Shown: positions 9,430 through 21,148, counted from the first letter of the stretch. The stretch: 64,000 nt of DNA from Chlorokybus atmophyticus (GCA_009103225.1 RHPI01002368.1:641131-705130), one strand, 5' to 3'. The notes: generated by a model from the letters alone, not told the origin. Numbers and translations are program-made.

Positions 9430-10740
9430 CTTTCATAGCAGCTGCAGAGCTGTGCTATCACTTAAGCGGCCGCCACGTCCTGCTGAAGGCTTGCAGCAAC
9501 AGGCACGCAAGTGCACCGTCTCTCCATGGTTACAGCAAGTGCGAGAGTCGCGTTGGCCCCTCGTAGAAGCGGCTTGAGATTGCATAAGAGCGGTCTTGTA
9601 ACTGGTATGCCCCGCACTAGACGCATAGGACCCAGAGTAGCCGGGGGGGGGGGGGGGGGGGGNNNNNNNNNNNNNNNNNNNNNNNNNNNNNNNNNNNNNN
9701 NNNNNNNNNNNNNNNNNNNNNNNNNNNNNNNNNNNNNNNNNNNNNNNNNNNNNNNNNNNNNNNNNNNNNNNNNNNNNNNNNNNNNNNNNNNNNNNNNNNN
9801 NNNNNNNNNNNGTACTGGCCTCGCCCCTTATTGGAAGTGTATACCGCCTTTGCCTTGGGCTTGGGTTGCGCCGCAGCCGCCTCTTTGATTGCCTTTTTAA
9901 GGCGCTTTGCCTCTGCATTGTCCGTAGCTAAAGGGTCTCTCGTGAGCTCCTCCACCACCTTCTAACTATGTTTGTTGGCGACTTCTACATGGTGCAACTG
10001 CGTACACACCTTGTCCAACGCCGATGCACAGAGTATATTTGAGCAACACTGGTTGCGGGCATTCGGACCTTGGATCAAAGCCCGTGGGTTAGCGCCAGGC
10101 GCACCCACGTTACCATCACCACCTCATAAGTGACATGCCAATGCAAACCTGTTATGCACTTAACCCTGCTATAAATAGTTACTAATGTGAAGTTAGAGGT
10201 GGACATGCAAGGGTGTTAAGTGTGGGTCCTGCCCCCCCACCGGACATGAGGGGAAAAGGGATGCGGAACAAATGTATCTATATGGATGACTGTGTATTTA
10301 TATAGATGCCTCTACCTCAACAACGGGCCAGCCTTTATAAGGCCTATGATGGACGTATGTGCATGTGCGTGGGTGAAGTCCGCACCCTCATGCATTCCTA
10401 CATGTATGCACGTGCTCAACAAAGAATGAGCCCACCTTCCATGTTCTCTGTGCGGCTTTTAGTGAAGTCATCGGCGAGGTAAGCGGGCACATGGTCGAAA
10501 GAAGCCGTTGCCGAGGCGATGTACGCCGCTACGTCGATGTATTGCCTAGCCCGCTTCTTCATGTTCTCCTTCCAAGGGACCGCGGCATTGCTAAAGCGAG
10601 TGGCCAACGCCTCCGCACGAGCATTGGGTGTGGTGGAGTCGCCTTCATCGCGGCAAAGGATGCTTAAGAATGCGGGTGGTTGGGCTCGTTAATGGGCTCA
10701 TTGCGAGGGATGGCGGGCGCCTTCCCATGCTTGAGGCGCA
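9430..10740 (-). pseudogene. gag: DIRS element 1 Gag-like ORF remnant
   Basis: A minus-strand segment at 10,607-10,416 reads ARQYIDVAAYIASATASFDH followed by a Glu/Lys-rich tail. A second at 9,958-9,812 has KRLKKAIKEAAAAQPKPKAK, a basic Ala/Lys-rich stretch like the C-terminus of DIRS first ORFs. Assignment rests on position and composition, not on a conserved domain. The gap at 9,663-9,811 interrupts it. Confidence 0.45.
9641..9811. other. Assembly gap beside a G homopolymer
   Basis: A run of G from about 9,641 to 9,662 leads into unknown bases at 9,663-9,811. Any frame read through this stretch is an artefact. Confidence 0.95.
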
Positions 10741-10744
10741 TGTA

Positions 10745-11345
10745 ACTCACACACGAGTTATTTGCGACACACAGCTCATGCTGGGGGGTCGCTATGGGTC
10801 GATAGCACGGTAGCTAAGCCCAGCACCCAAGTGCATTACAATACAAGTGTACAAGTGTACAGATATAGGCTGATCTATATACAAGTCTGCACTAGGGCGC
10901 TAGGCTACAACTACGGGAACTACTTCTTCACGCCAGGTGCGAAAGTCACGCGCTTCGTCGGTCTTTTACTCGTTGATGGCGCCAGTGCTGCCGACGTTGA
11001 GGTTGAAGCCTACGAAGACTGTACACTTGCAAAGTATACCACACTCGCCACCCTCGCCAAGGATGGTGCCGCCGCGCTAGGGTTTCAAGCGACTAGATAA
11101 GGAGCTTGTGACTCACAACTCACATCTTGTGAGTGCTTGTGCCCCCAAGTGCCTAAGGCTAGGGGCACAAGAGTCTCACAAATCATTAACGAATTCTTGA
11201 GTTCATGGGCGCAGTTTATGCGCTTCATGCATTCATACCACGCACCCCACGCACAAGTGGCCCTCATCAAAGGTGAACACACACTTACGGCTTGATCCCA
11301 ACTCAAGGATGCAATTAATCAATTATACCACATACCGCTCTCTCG
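10745..11345 (+). repeat. DIRS-associated terminal repeat family, copy at 10.7 kb
   Basis: The sequence from GCGACACACAGCTCATGCTGG (about 10,768) to the CATTCATACC block (about 11,243) matches a reversed copy at 56.97-57.48 kb and, in part, an insertion at 25.47-25.68 kb. The blocks occur in a different order in the 10.7- and 57-kb copies, as if circularly permuted. No coding capacity is evident. Confidence 0.65.
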
Positions 11346-11355
11346 ACCTGGCATT

Positions 11356-12225
11356 ATTGAGAACTAGTGATGCGCCTAGTGTGTGTGAATGCGCCTCGCA
11401 CATACAAGTGTGCACACATCAAAGACAAATGGTCAAGCACGCCAACTATGGAGACAATGTGCGACCTACCGTATTAAGCGATACAGTGTCTTATATTATG
11501 CTACTAAGCACAAGTCAATTCTAGTCAGCTTTACTCAACGCTCAAAGTCAATAGTCAAAGTCAAAATTGACCACGGTTGACCATAACCGCCGTAGTGTTT
11601 TTTCCTTGCGTAACTGTCAAGGTTAAGCTGATCGTGCAAACTACATGTGGGCGCCGCCTGTACATGTACCTTCGACAACTTGTAACCTTTAACACTCTTA
11701 CGCTGACCTAAATCTCGAAGTTCTTCTTGCAATCTTACCCACATTCACTTACTCCATGTAACACTCCCACAGATGTATTGCTCCCACAAACTTGATGCTT
11801 GTTTTGATTACACCATCTTTCTCCTCGTGCTGGCAGCAACGCTGCAAGGTTCCAATTCTCCTTGTTTCCTCAACGTTGTTGCATCAGGTTCCACCACCCC
11901 ACACCTGACCTTGCTCAGGTGGTTTTGAAGACTCCTTTGATGGCAACTATGCTATAAATTACACTCAGTTTTGTACCTTAGCAATGCTATACAATGGTGT
12001 AGGCCGTGCAAGGGTTGATCAGACCCTTCTAACAAGGAATGCACCCTCCCATCACCTGCTAGCTAGCTATACTACTCAATCCTTGCATGCCAATTTACTA
12101 AAGCGCTCAAACTAATAACGCGCATCTATGTACTACCAGATGCAACTTCATAGCAATGCAACCTCTATTGTATGCAGCTTTACACCAGCAACTACTCGTA
12201 GGCTAGCAGTAACTCTTACAGACCT
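11356..12225 (-). mobile_element. CopA 3' fragment, reversed
   Basis: An LTR occupies 11,356-11,694, reading on the minus strand from TGTTAAAGG to a TTCTCAATA end (one change from TCAACA). Upstream on the minus strand, 11,695-12,225 matches the non-coding 3' portion of CopA at 28.24-28.6 kb and 22.09-22.38 kb. Gag and the 5' LTR are missing. Confidence 0.75.
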
Positions 12226-14463
12226 TTGTCAAAAATTAGAAATACAAACTTAGACTCCCCTAGTATATGTACTTACGGGTTGCTCGCAGGCACCACTTGC
12301 TTTGTAAATGTCACTTCAATGACAAGTCGAACTACCATAATACAGATTATGTGGTTTGCCATTTTCGTTCACTGTCTTAACACTACTACTTTCTGTGGCG
12401 ACTCAAAGTACAATAACAAAAAAGTGCTTGCCATACACATAGTTATTGACCATCTCTGTGCTGACCCATATCGATGCATTGTATAGTTGATCATACTTAA
12501 GGCCTTATAGGCTCGAGAGCAGACCGCATGTAAGCACACGCCATAAGCACTTGTAAGTACACACGCTTATAATATATATTATTTCATTTGACCTTGCGAT
12601 CCATATATGGAAATAGTTAAGAATGACTTTTGCCAGCCCTATGGGCGTGACACAGTGCCAAGCTATATGCCGTTTACATTTTTGGTAATCATAAGTTTTT
12701 TGCAATGATAAGATGGTGCATCGGTGGTGCTTGCACGGCTTTCGTCAGCAAGGTTGGTGATGCAGATAGTCTTTGTCACAAGGACTTCCTAAAGCGGCTC
12801 GTGCATGAGTTTTTTGCCAAACCGAGTAAGTGAGCACATTATGATACGCTGTTGACAAATCATGATTACATTACAATTTGTGCCAACAATTACACGCTAT
12901 GCAGTCTATATCACTTCGATTATACCAAATAATAAGCATTCACAATTTTTTGCTCTCAACTGCGGTTACATGTGTACGAATTGCAATTCATCTTTACAAG
13001 TCACTTGTGACGCACATCAGTTATACATTGAATGCATTTCGTATAATGCAATTGCGGCGTTTACAAATGTCTTATATTGATCATCTGTACAACTATCGAG
13101 TGTGCTTGTATTTATTGCATGTGTGAAAGCACACATGCAATAAATACGTCACACACATTTAATATATTAACCATGGTGCATTATCAGTCACTTTGTACAC
13201 ATGTACGTATCACAAAAAGACATTTGCTACCACCGGGCACAAATACTTACTTAATGTATTTATATTTACCCGTTCGCAATGCCTCGTAAAAGCATATTCG
13301 GGGGTGGTTGTATTGGCGCGAGCGCACGCGGGGGGGGGGGCACCCGATTGGAAAGGGTGTTGTATTTGGGCAAGATTACAATAGTTAAGCATACTTAAAA
13401 GCATTTAATGTAATTAAACGTGATAAACCGCAATATATAACGGTAACGGAGTGCTACCTCCATAAAGGTTTCTTACCGTATTTGGGATGTAACAAAGGTC
13501 CCAACGGGTATATAAGGTGAATTAAGCCGTATTGGAGACGTTAACCTGGTGGTAAGGCCCTTATATAGTGTTACTTATCAGTACCCGGCGGACACCCCAC
13601 GGACAGCCATTAGACCGTATGTTATCATAACGTGGATGCTGCTGAGGACGCCGTTACAGCCGTCCGATCAGCTCATCATGCCGTCACATACGCCGCGCGT
13701 GCGTGACTGCACACGTGATATGCCTACTGCGCAACATGTATATTACTGGCATAATTACTGGCATAAATTGCTATAAGCATAAGTATTATAACATTCACTA
13801 TACTGAGGGAAATAACCATGATTATATCAGTGATCGAAATAAAATATACATTTTCTCACTGTGATTTCAGGGCGCGCGCAGTAAAGTGGGTAGTGGTGGT
13901 TGATAGATGGTTATTGTTGTTGTTATTGTAATAGCTGTTGCTGTTGCTGGTCACCGCAAGCAGGGCTATACTGCGGTAACATAGCCATGCTTGTTTGCTT
14001 AGCCTAGCTTGCAGTTAGGGGAGGCGGCCACTCAGACCTCTCCGGACATCATTGCATGCCCAACACATCTCATAATAAATTACAGTAACATTGAACACTT
14101 GTGTGTGTTGGTGGGCTTGCCACCACGTGGATTCGTGGTGGTGTGAAGAGTTTTGTGGTTGTATGCACATTTATAACTCTTTAGGGGCATTTCGGTGGCA
14201 ACGTCGGCTGTTGCGACCGCCAATTACTGCGGTGAGGCTGCCAAAGTTATTATGAGCAGCCAATATCAAACTCACAACTCGTTAGTATCAACTTGTAGGG
14301 TTGATTCAACGGGATGTTGGCCCCTTTGGTGTTATGAGTGATTGTGGGTGGGGCTAAGTTCTACATGATGCAAACATTAGCTGGTCATAGCTTATAAACC
14401 ATTGTGTGGATTGCGGTGCGGCGCGATTTAAAGCAAGTGTTTGATCGAGAGGTGTGTGGAGAG
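12226..14463. other. Intergenic stretch without recognised gene
   Basis: No motif-bearing reading frame or similarity to other parts of the window was found. It contains a strong hairpin at 13,108-13,147 and a G run at about 13,331-13,340. The AT-rich open frames look like chance. Confidence 0.5.
13108..13147. repeat. Perfect 18-bp inverted repeat
   Basis: Arms GTATTTATTGCATGTGTG and its exact complement are separated by AAAG. Outside them GTGTG and CACAC continue the symmetry with small mismatches. Confidence 0.85.
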
Positions 14464-14814
14464 TGTTAAATGTTATAGCTTGAAAATAATATGTATAGGC
14501 GGCGCCTACATGTAGTTGGTACAATGAGCTTAATCTGTATACTTACGGGAGTTACGGCAGTTATGGTCAACCATGATCATACTTTCACTTTAACTGTTGT
14601 CTTTAACCGTTGACTAGTGTTGACTTTGACCAGAGTTGACTAGAATTGACTAATGCTTCGTAGCATAGTATATAAGACACTGTATACTGCTTAGTACAGT
14701 GGGTCGCACATTGTTTCTATGGTTGGCGTGCTTGCTGCACTTGTCCTTAGTGCGTGCACACTTGTATGTAAGAGGCAAATACACACACACTAGGCGCATC
14801 ACTAGTTCTCAACA
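14464..14814 (+). repeat. CopA 5' LTR
   Basis: 351 bp with TGTTAA and TCAACA ends. Five TTGACY motifs lie in about 14,609-14,651, then a TATATAAG box at 14,669-14,676. It matches the LTR at 5,992-6,350 and the partial LTR at 22,385-22,525. Confidence 0.85.
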
Positions 14815-14830
14815 GGTTCTGGGCCCACAC
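14815..14830 (+). promoter_or_regulatory. Primer-binding site, iMet anticodon-arm type
   Basis: GGTTCTGGGCCCACAC directly follows the LTR. The same site reads GGTTATGGGCCCACAC after the LTRs at 23,380 and 58,152. This complements the anticodon arm (CAU loop) of plant initiator tRNA-Met as I recall it, implying half-tRNA priming as in Drosophila copia. Confidence 0.6.
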
Positions 14831-14928
14831 TTGCTTGTGTGATCGCTTGTGCTAGTGGAAGAAAGTGTTGAGCATAGGCGCCTACTAGTAGAGTGTTCTT
14901 GGGGAGAGGGTGAGTTGTGTAGCAAGCA

Positions 14929-15612
14929 ATGGCTGACACAGGTAGATGCCCATTGAGTCCCTTAATCTGCACAACCACGCTTTATGGTCGCTGAAGATGA
15001 AGTTGGTGCTGATCCGCAAGAGGCTCTGGAGTTTTGTCGACCCCACCTCCTCCACATCATTGCGGCTAAGAACAGGTGACGCTGGTACCTAGACAGAGAA
15101 CTCATAATCAGCTTCTGCGCTGATAGGCTTGCACGTCAAAGACTTCCATCTCCCTGTTATTGCGGAATGCACGACTGGACGTGAGGCGTGTGAGGTCTTC
15201 GACACCCTCTTCAAGGCCAATACCAACTCGCGCAAGTTGCAACTGAGACGCAAGCTGACACTTCTGAAGATGGAGCACAAAAACCCAATCCATAAGTACA
15301 TCTCACGTGCAAGGGAGCTTTGGCAAGACCTTGCAGCAGTGGGCCACAATGTGAAAGAGAAGCAGGTGATGTGGGCAGTCTTAATTGGCTTAGGATAGAG
15401 CTTTGCTACGCTAGTGACCGTGTTGGAGTCCTCAAATGTGGTTTTGAAGTATGCTGATGTAGTGCCTAAGCTGCTAGCTGTGGAAGGCAAGTTGGATGTT
15501 CAGGAGATAGAGCATGGTGGGGAACCTGTCGCACTTGCTGCCTCGTTTTCTCAACACACATGAAGCAGGAGCAAAGCAAATGGTGGGAAGCCATCACGTG
15601 ACAAAGAGTGTC
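14929..15612 (+). pseudogene. gag: CopA copy 1 gag, 5' part
   Basis: Encodes a Copia-type Gag: LWSLKMKLVLIRKRLWSFVD near the start, then VKDFHLPVIAECTTGREACE, a LHRRKL-like amphipathic segment and KYISRARELWQDLAAVGH. Stops interrupt the frame (for example a TAG after GLG at 15,396). The gene continues at 21,992 with the zinc knuckle CHYCKMKGHFIRGC. The chromovirus landed immediately before the knuckle. Confidence 0.8.
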
Positions 15613-16299
15613 TGTAACAGCCTGGACCCTTTTCCATATTTTAGTGCATGTATAATATGTGATTTAATCTTTTCTAGCTTAATAAAGGGTTTTGTAAGGC
15701 TTTATTGGGCCCTTTCGGCGCCGGCTCTACTGCCACACGCGACTTCGCCTTCACCAGCAGCTGCCAACCTGCGACGTGCTTGCCGCCGAGCCAATAGCGA
15801 CGTGACTGCCGCGGCATGTGACGTCACACCTGACTAGACTGTACCAGGTGACGCGGACTTCGCACTCAGCTACCTGCTGTGCAGTACCTTACGATGCGGA
15901 GTGCACAGTCAGCTGCCGCATAAAAGGTACCCAACGCGAGGGGCAGCAGCGTGCACTTATACATTCCTTTGGATTTGGTAAATCACGAATAAAATGCCTG
16001 GTTATTAACCTGCTTAATTTGGTGCTGGTACAACTAGGAAAACCCTGTGTAATACAACCAACTTTGCTTTCTGCTCTCTGCTGTGAGTATACTGGTGTAT
16101 GCTCGAGAGAGGCGTGATCCAAGGCACACTGCTGCGTTCTTGCTTGGTGTGAGAAGTAGTAGTGTTCCTGTGCGTGTGCGCGCTCAAGGCATGCGTATGT
16201 GCGAGGGAAGGCAAGGTTTCCATGTGAAGACTGTGCTTAGTGTGCACACATGTGTTGTGTGACTTATGTGCTGTATATGTGAGCACGAGCATCGTTACA
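15613..16299 (+). repeat. Chromovirus 5' LTR
   Basis: Contains a CTTAATAAAGG polyadenylation-like signal near 15,680. At the site of the 3' LTR TATA box (TATAAATA) this copy reads TACAACTA (16,029-16,036), so its promoter is probably damaged. TGGTATGGAAGCC follows the LTR as the likely primer site. Confidence 0.88.
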
Positions 16300-16386
16300 A
16301 TGGTATGGAAGCCCTTTGAGTGGTTGGCTTTCTTGTTTTAAGGGGATATTGACTATCTCTTTGATGTGTGAGGTACTTTTTTGTTT

Positions 16387-17430
16387 ATGGACGCTACCAT
16401 GGATGATGCACGTGTTGTAGAGCTTCAGCAAGTGCTGGTGGCTGCTCATGAGCAGCTGCAACGTGTCGAAGCATCTGCCTAAGCTCAAGCGGCACAATTT
16501 CAACAAGCCATGGCGCAAGCTCGCATGTTTGCGTCCGTTACAGCTCCTGTGGTTGCTCCACCAGCCTCTCGTCATGTGAAGCGACCAAAACCAAAGTCAT
16601 TTAAGGGTCAAAGGGACGGTAACTGTGTCGAGGAGTGGGTGTTTGCCGTTTCAACATGGTTAAAGCTCATCGAGGTACCCATACATCTCCATATTGATGT
16701 GGCTACTACTATCTTTGAGGGAGCTGCACTTGAATGGTGGCGTCATCGTTGTACTCGTATGGAAGCTGGTCTTGAGGTTCCTTTCACTACCAGGGCTGAG
16801 CTGGCTGCTGAGGTGAAGAAACAGTTCGTACCGGTGGAGAGTGTGAAGACGGCATGCGACCAGCTCTCTACGCATGTGCAGTCACAGACCATGATGGCCT
16901 ATACCTATTCGTTTCAGCGTCTTGTGCTCTCCGTACCCAACATGACTGAGGAGGAGCAGCTAGACCGCTACACGCGCGAGTTGAACTCTCTTTAACGCAA
17001 GGAAGTTGAGCTTTGTGATGCGAAGACTCTCGCGGAGGCCATTCGCATCGCCGAGCGTACGGACGTGTTGTATTTTTTCAAACGGACTGCCAATTACGCT
17101 GATCATTGACACTTCAATCAGTCTCGCGGAGGTTCGTATCGCTTGTACGCATATGTTGGGGCTGGTTCAAGAGCTGTAGCAGCTCATGGGACTGGCTCGG
17201 GGCCTATTCCAATGAAGTTGGGTGCTCTCCATGTCTCCAAGAAGGGGACAAGGGGTCGAGAAAATTCCAAGGCATTTCGAAAGTGTTGGGAGTGCTCTTC
17301 CGCTGATCATGTGCGCTCTAGCTGCCCCATCTTCAAAGCAAAGTCTGCTGCACATGCCCGCGACGCTCGCGGCGATGGACGCGTGAACATGGAGGATATG
17401 TTACAGCCGAGAAACGGCTCACCTCAATAG
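16387..17430 (+). pseudogene. gag: Chromovirus gag
   Basis: Start chosen at the first ATG after the primer site (16,387). An early TAA at 16,480 sits in a Gln-rich stretch and fits CAA to TAA. The core Gag domain runs from FKGQRDGNCVEEWVFAVSTW through LEWWRHR and LAAEVKKQFVP to a QLDRYTRELNSL segment. A TAA at 16,993 breaks the frame. The frame then shifts, and a CCHC zinc knuckle, CWECSSADHVRSSC (from 17,284), binds nucleic acid in the family. It would form the capsid and nucleocapsid of the particle. Confidence 0.85.
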
Positions 17431-17629
17431 CTGAAGAGGCTCTTGCTGGGGTGGTGATGCAGCCTCACTATGATGTTGAAGGTCCAGCGGATGGCGTGGA
17501 AGCATTGTTGACAGTTGGCGGCATGTGCGCAACGGCAACGCAAAGCGGTATGGTTTGTGTGTCTGACAAGGCGAGGCAGCTGTTTGGAGTCATGGCTCTG
17601 ATCCGGGAGGGCAATGGGCCTTAGATGGA

Positions 17630-19762
17630 GTGTAAGATGCTAGTGGTGGATTACGGCGCGAACAGCAACTTTATGAGTCGTGAGGTTGCGTGTCGGCACA
17701 AGTGGCTGTCATGGGCAAATGCTGGCTCGGTGGCTCTAGCGGACGGCTAAGCGCCAGTAGGAGGAGCTTTTAAACAAAGCAAAGAGCTTGAGATGCACGT
17801 GGGGATGATGAAAGATCGCCTACGCTTTTGCTGCATCTGATGAACAATGGCTTTAATGGCATTTTGGGGCTGCCTTGGCTTTGGACACATAACCCCGCCA
17901 TTAATTGGAGGAAGCGCGTGCTCGCTGCCTCGGAAGCCGGTGGTGAGGTTTTAATGTGCTTCAATGCTTCAATGCAAGGCGAGTGTGTGGTTCAAGAGCG
18001 TGTCAGCTGCGTTGAGGCTGCTAGGAATGTGCTGCATATGCGTGACGCGCACGACACAAAGGCGCGCCAGCAAGCTGCACCACAACATGCTTCTAGCTCA
18101 AGGGGAGAGGTTTTGAAGCTGGTGTCACGGATTTCTAAGTTCGAGATGGAGCAGTTTTGGTCCGAGAAAGACGTGAAGGATGCATGGCTGTGCATGGTGC
18201 GTGAGATACCTCCCAAGTTGGACTTGGAGCTGGTCGGCACTGTTTTAAAGAGTTCGAAGGACCCCGAGGTGCAGAAGTTGCTTAAGGAGTTCAAAGACGT
18301 CATGGCGGATGGGCTACTAGCTGGTCTGCCACCCACGCGAAATGTTGGTCACCGTGCGGAGCTGATAGAGGGCGTGCACAAGCCGCCGTACAGATCGGTG
18401 TACAAAGTGTCTCCGGCTGAGCTCGCAGAGGCGAGGAATCAAGTCGAGGACCTTCTAGAGCGTGGGTACATCAGGCATAGGTAGTGTCCTTATGGTGCAC
18501 CTATCCTATTTGTACATAAGAAGAGCGGTGCCTTGCGCATGTGCATCGACTATCGGCCACTCAATAACATCACCAAGAAGAATGTGTTCCCTTTGCCACG
18601 CATTGATGAGTCGTTGGAGCAGCTCAAGGGTGCCGAGTTCTTCTCAAGCTTGGACCTAGCTGGTGGCTACCACCAGATCCGTGTTGCACCTGAAGACGTT
18701 AAAAAGACGGCTTTTAACACTCGCTACGGCCACTACGAGTGGTTGGTGATGTCTTTTGGCATGACAAACGCTCCGGCATCCTTTCAAACCTTGTTGAATG
18801 AAGTCTTTGCTGATCTGATTGGCAAGGGTGTGCTAGTGTACCTCGACGACATCCTTGTACACGAAGAGCAAGAGGGAGCACGTGGTGTTGCTACGCAAGG
18901 TGATGCAGCGTTTACGTTTACACAAGTTGTTTGCTCAGCTCAACAAGTGCCGCTTTTTGCTTGAGGAGGTAGAGTACCTTGGCCACATTGTATCCAAGCA
19001 AGGAATCAAGGCGGACCCGAACAAGATTGCCGCGATACGCAATTGGGCTACTCCGAAGGATGTGAAGGGGGTCATGTCATGCCTAGGGCTTACCGGCTAC
19101 TATCGCAAGTTTGTGAAGGGCTTCTTGCACTTAGCGGCACCATTGACTGCGTTGCTAAGAAAGGTGGCTTGGAGCTGGTCGGAGGCTGCAACAAAGACAT
19201 TTTTGACTTGAAAGCGACCCTAACAACGGCTCCCGTGCTGCATCCCAACATGCAATTGCCCTTCGTGGTGGCGTGCGACAAGGCCATTGGGGCAGTTTTG
19301 CAGCAAGATCACGGTAATAGCTTGCAACCGGTGGCCTATTTCATCAAAAAGATGAGCGGGTCTGAGCTCAATTACCCCGTTCATGAGAAGAAACTGTTGG
19401 CGCAGGTGCTAGCGCTACGGCAATGGTGTTGTTTCCTTGAAGGTAAGCGCTTCACACTTAAAACGGACCACTCGCCATTGACCTCAATGGCGAGTGGTCC
19501 GTTTTAGGTACCTTCAAACCAAGCCTCGTCACTCGCGTCGGCAAGCTAGTTGGCTTGCGTTCCTCCAATTCCTTGACTTTGAAGTGAAGTACAAGCCCGG
19601 CTCTTCAAACAAGGTGGCGGACGCGTTGAGTCGCCAACTCAATGCGCTCGAAAAGGTGGTGCAAGTGCGGCCCGCGTGGTTGGATCAGGTCCGAGCCTTG
19701 TTGCACGAGGACGCGGTAGGTGACAAGACTATCAAGGCGCTGGAGAATGGGTCTGAGCATGG
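17630..19762 (+). pseudogene. pol: Chromovirus protease, reverse transcriptase and RNase H
   Basis: Protease is indicated by MLVVDYGANSNFMS (about 17,638) with D-Y-G in place of D-S/T-G. RT begins near 18,380 (PPYRSVYKVSPAELAEA) and continues with LRMCIDYRPLNN, motif A FSSLDLAGGYHQI and VLVYLDDILVH (YLDD, about 18,830), so both RT catalytic motifs are intact. A TAG at 18,481 and a frame change near 18,850 disrupt it. RNase H follows (CDKAIGAVLQQDHG, then YPVHEKKLLAQVLALRQW). It is broken at 19,459-19,506 by a perfect palindrome, beyond which the frame resumes at YLQTKPRHSRRQASWLAFLQ. Confidence 0.85.
19459..19506. repeat. Perfect 23-bp palindrome inside RNase H
   Basis: Arms 19,459-19,481 and 19,484-19,506 are exact reverse complements around CC. 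The left arm is the expected coding sequence (TDHSPL); the right arm is an inverted copy that shifts the frame. Confidence 0.93.
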
Positions 19763-19777
19763 TGGCCTTTAAGGGCA

Positions 19778-21148
19778 TTGAAGGAGGGGCTGCTATGGCA
19801 TGGCGATCGCATGTACATACCCAACATTGCGCATATGCGCGTAGCATTGATGCGAGAAGCGCATGACGTGCCAATGGCTGGTCATCAAGGGCTGGAACGG
19901 ACGTTGGTCTTGGTGAAACAGAGATTTTTCCGGTCGGAGATGCATTGTGATGTTGTAGACTATGTGGCATTGTGCGACACTTGTTAAGGGGTGAAGGCGA
20001 GCAATCAACGCACCAGCGGGCTGCTCCAACAATTGCCGATACCTTTGACAAAGTGGGAGCAAGTTACTCTCGACTTCATTACGGGGCTGCCACGTACACG
20101 CGAAGGGCATGATGCTAGCTTGGTGTTTGTGGACAAGACCAGCAAAATGGTGCAATTGGCGCCATGTACGGAGACTTGCATGGCTCCTGAGGCTGCCAAG
20201 TTGGTCACCAAGCATGTGGTGCGGTCTCATGGCCTTCCAAGGAGCATTGTAAGTGACAGAGACCCGCGGTTTAATGGCAACTTTTGGAGAGCTCTCCATT
20301 CAGCTCTAGGCACGAGCTCGAAGTTTAGCACCGCGTTCCACCCCGAAACGGACGGCCAAATTGAGCGCGCCAACCGCGTGATCGAGGACATGTTACGGTG
20401 CTATGTGAACAGCCGTCAAGATAATTGGGGAGACATGCTGGAGCTGACCGAGTTTACTATCAACAACCAAAAAAGTGCAAGCACGGGCGTGACACCTTTC
20501 CTCATGAACTACGGGCAACATCCTTTGACGCCATTGACGGCGTCGGTGCCTATCATGCAACGCTCTAACGTGGAGGATGTGGATGGCTTTCTTGTGAGGT
20601 GTGTTGACATTACCAAGGCAGCTCATGAGGCTCTGATTATGGCACAAAATAAGCAAAAGCAATATGCCGATGCACATCGCAAGCATGTTATCTTTTTGGA
20701 GGGTGATCGTGTGATGCTCTCTACGAAGCATGTGCAGCTGGTCACAGGTGTGCGCAAGCTGAGTGAGCAATGGTTGGGGCCTTTCCATGTAATCAAGGTC
20801 ATCTCAAAGGTCGCGTACAAGCTGGAGCTGCCCGATACCATGCACGTGCACCCCGTTTTTCATGTCTCGCGCCTTAAAGCTTACAAGGGGGAGCCGCCAC
20901 CTCGCCCGCCTCCGGTTTTAGTTTGTGAGGGCCAAGCTGAGTGGGAGGTGGAGGCAATTGTCAAGCATAAGCTGGTGGGAGGTGTGCGCAAGTATTTGGT
21001 AAAGTGGCGCGGCTATCCCATGCACGAGGCAACATACAAACCCGAGGAGTGTTTTACCAACGCCGAACAGATTTTGCAGGAGTACAAGGCTAAGGGAGGC
21101 ACTCGTCAGCTTCAAGGGCGAAGCTTCCCAAAGGGGGAAGAGGTGTAA
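19778..21148 (+). pseudogene. Chromovirus integrase with C-terminal chromodomain
   Basis: The H2C2 zinc-binding part is visible (HDVPMAGHQGLERTL to CDTC). A TAA at 19,984 replaces the residue after CDTC, where Gln is usual, fitting CAA to TAA. The frame is then open from 19,987 to 21,148. The DDE triad is intact: TLDFITGLP, SDRDPRFNG and DGQIERANR. Near the end, VFHVSRLKAYKG precedes a chromodomain (VEAIVKHKLVGGVRKYLVKW, then RGYPMHEATYKPEE), which in chromoviruses targets integration to marked chromatin. The stop codon TAA lies inside the LTR-like TGTAACA at 21,144. Confidence 0.9.

Larger units (their letters stand above)
8118..10750 (-). mobile_element. DIRS element 1 (tyrosine-recombinase retrotransposon), 3'-truncated
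   Basis: Minus-strand remnants of a Gag-like ORF (about 10.7-9.8 kb) and an RT (about 8.96-8.12 kb) match DIRS element 2 at 37.2-38.04 kb. The tyrosine recombinase part is absent, so the element is truncated where it meets GypD copy 1. An assembly gap lies inside. About 9,040-9,420 has no coding signal and may be a further insertion. Confidence 0.7.

Noticed and set aside
9433-9918. Frames running through the unknown bases
   Set aside because: Created by reading N codons; no evidence in real sequence.
19793-20299. 168-codon minus-strand open frame
   Set aside because: Shadow of the chromovirus integrase.
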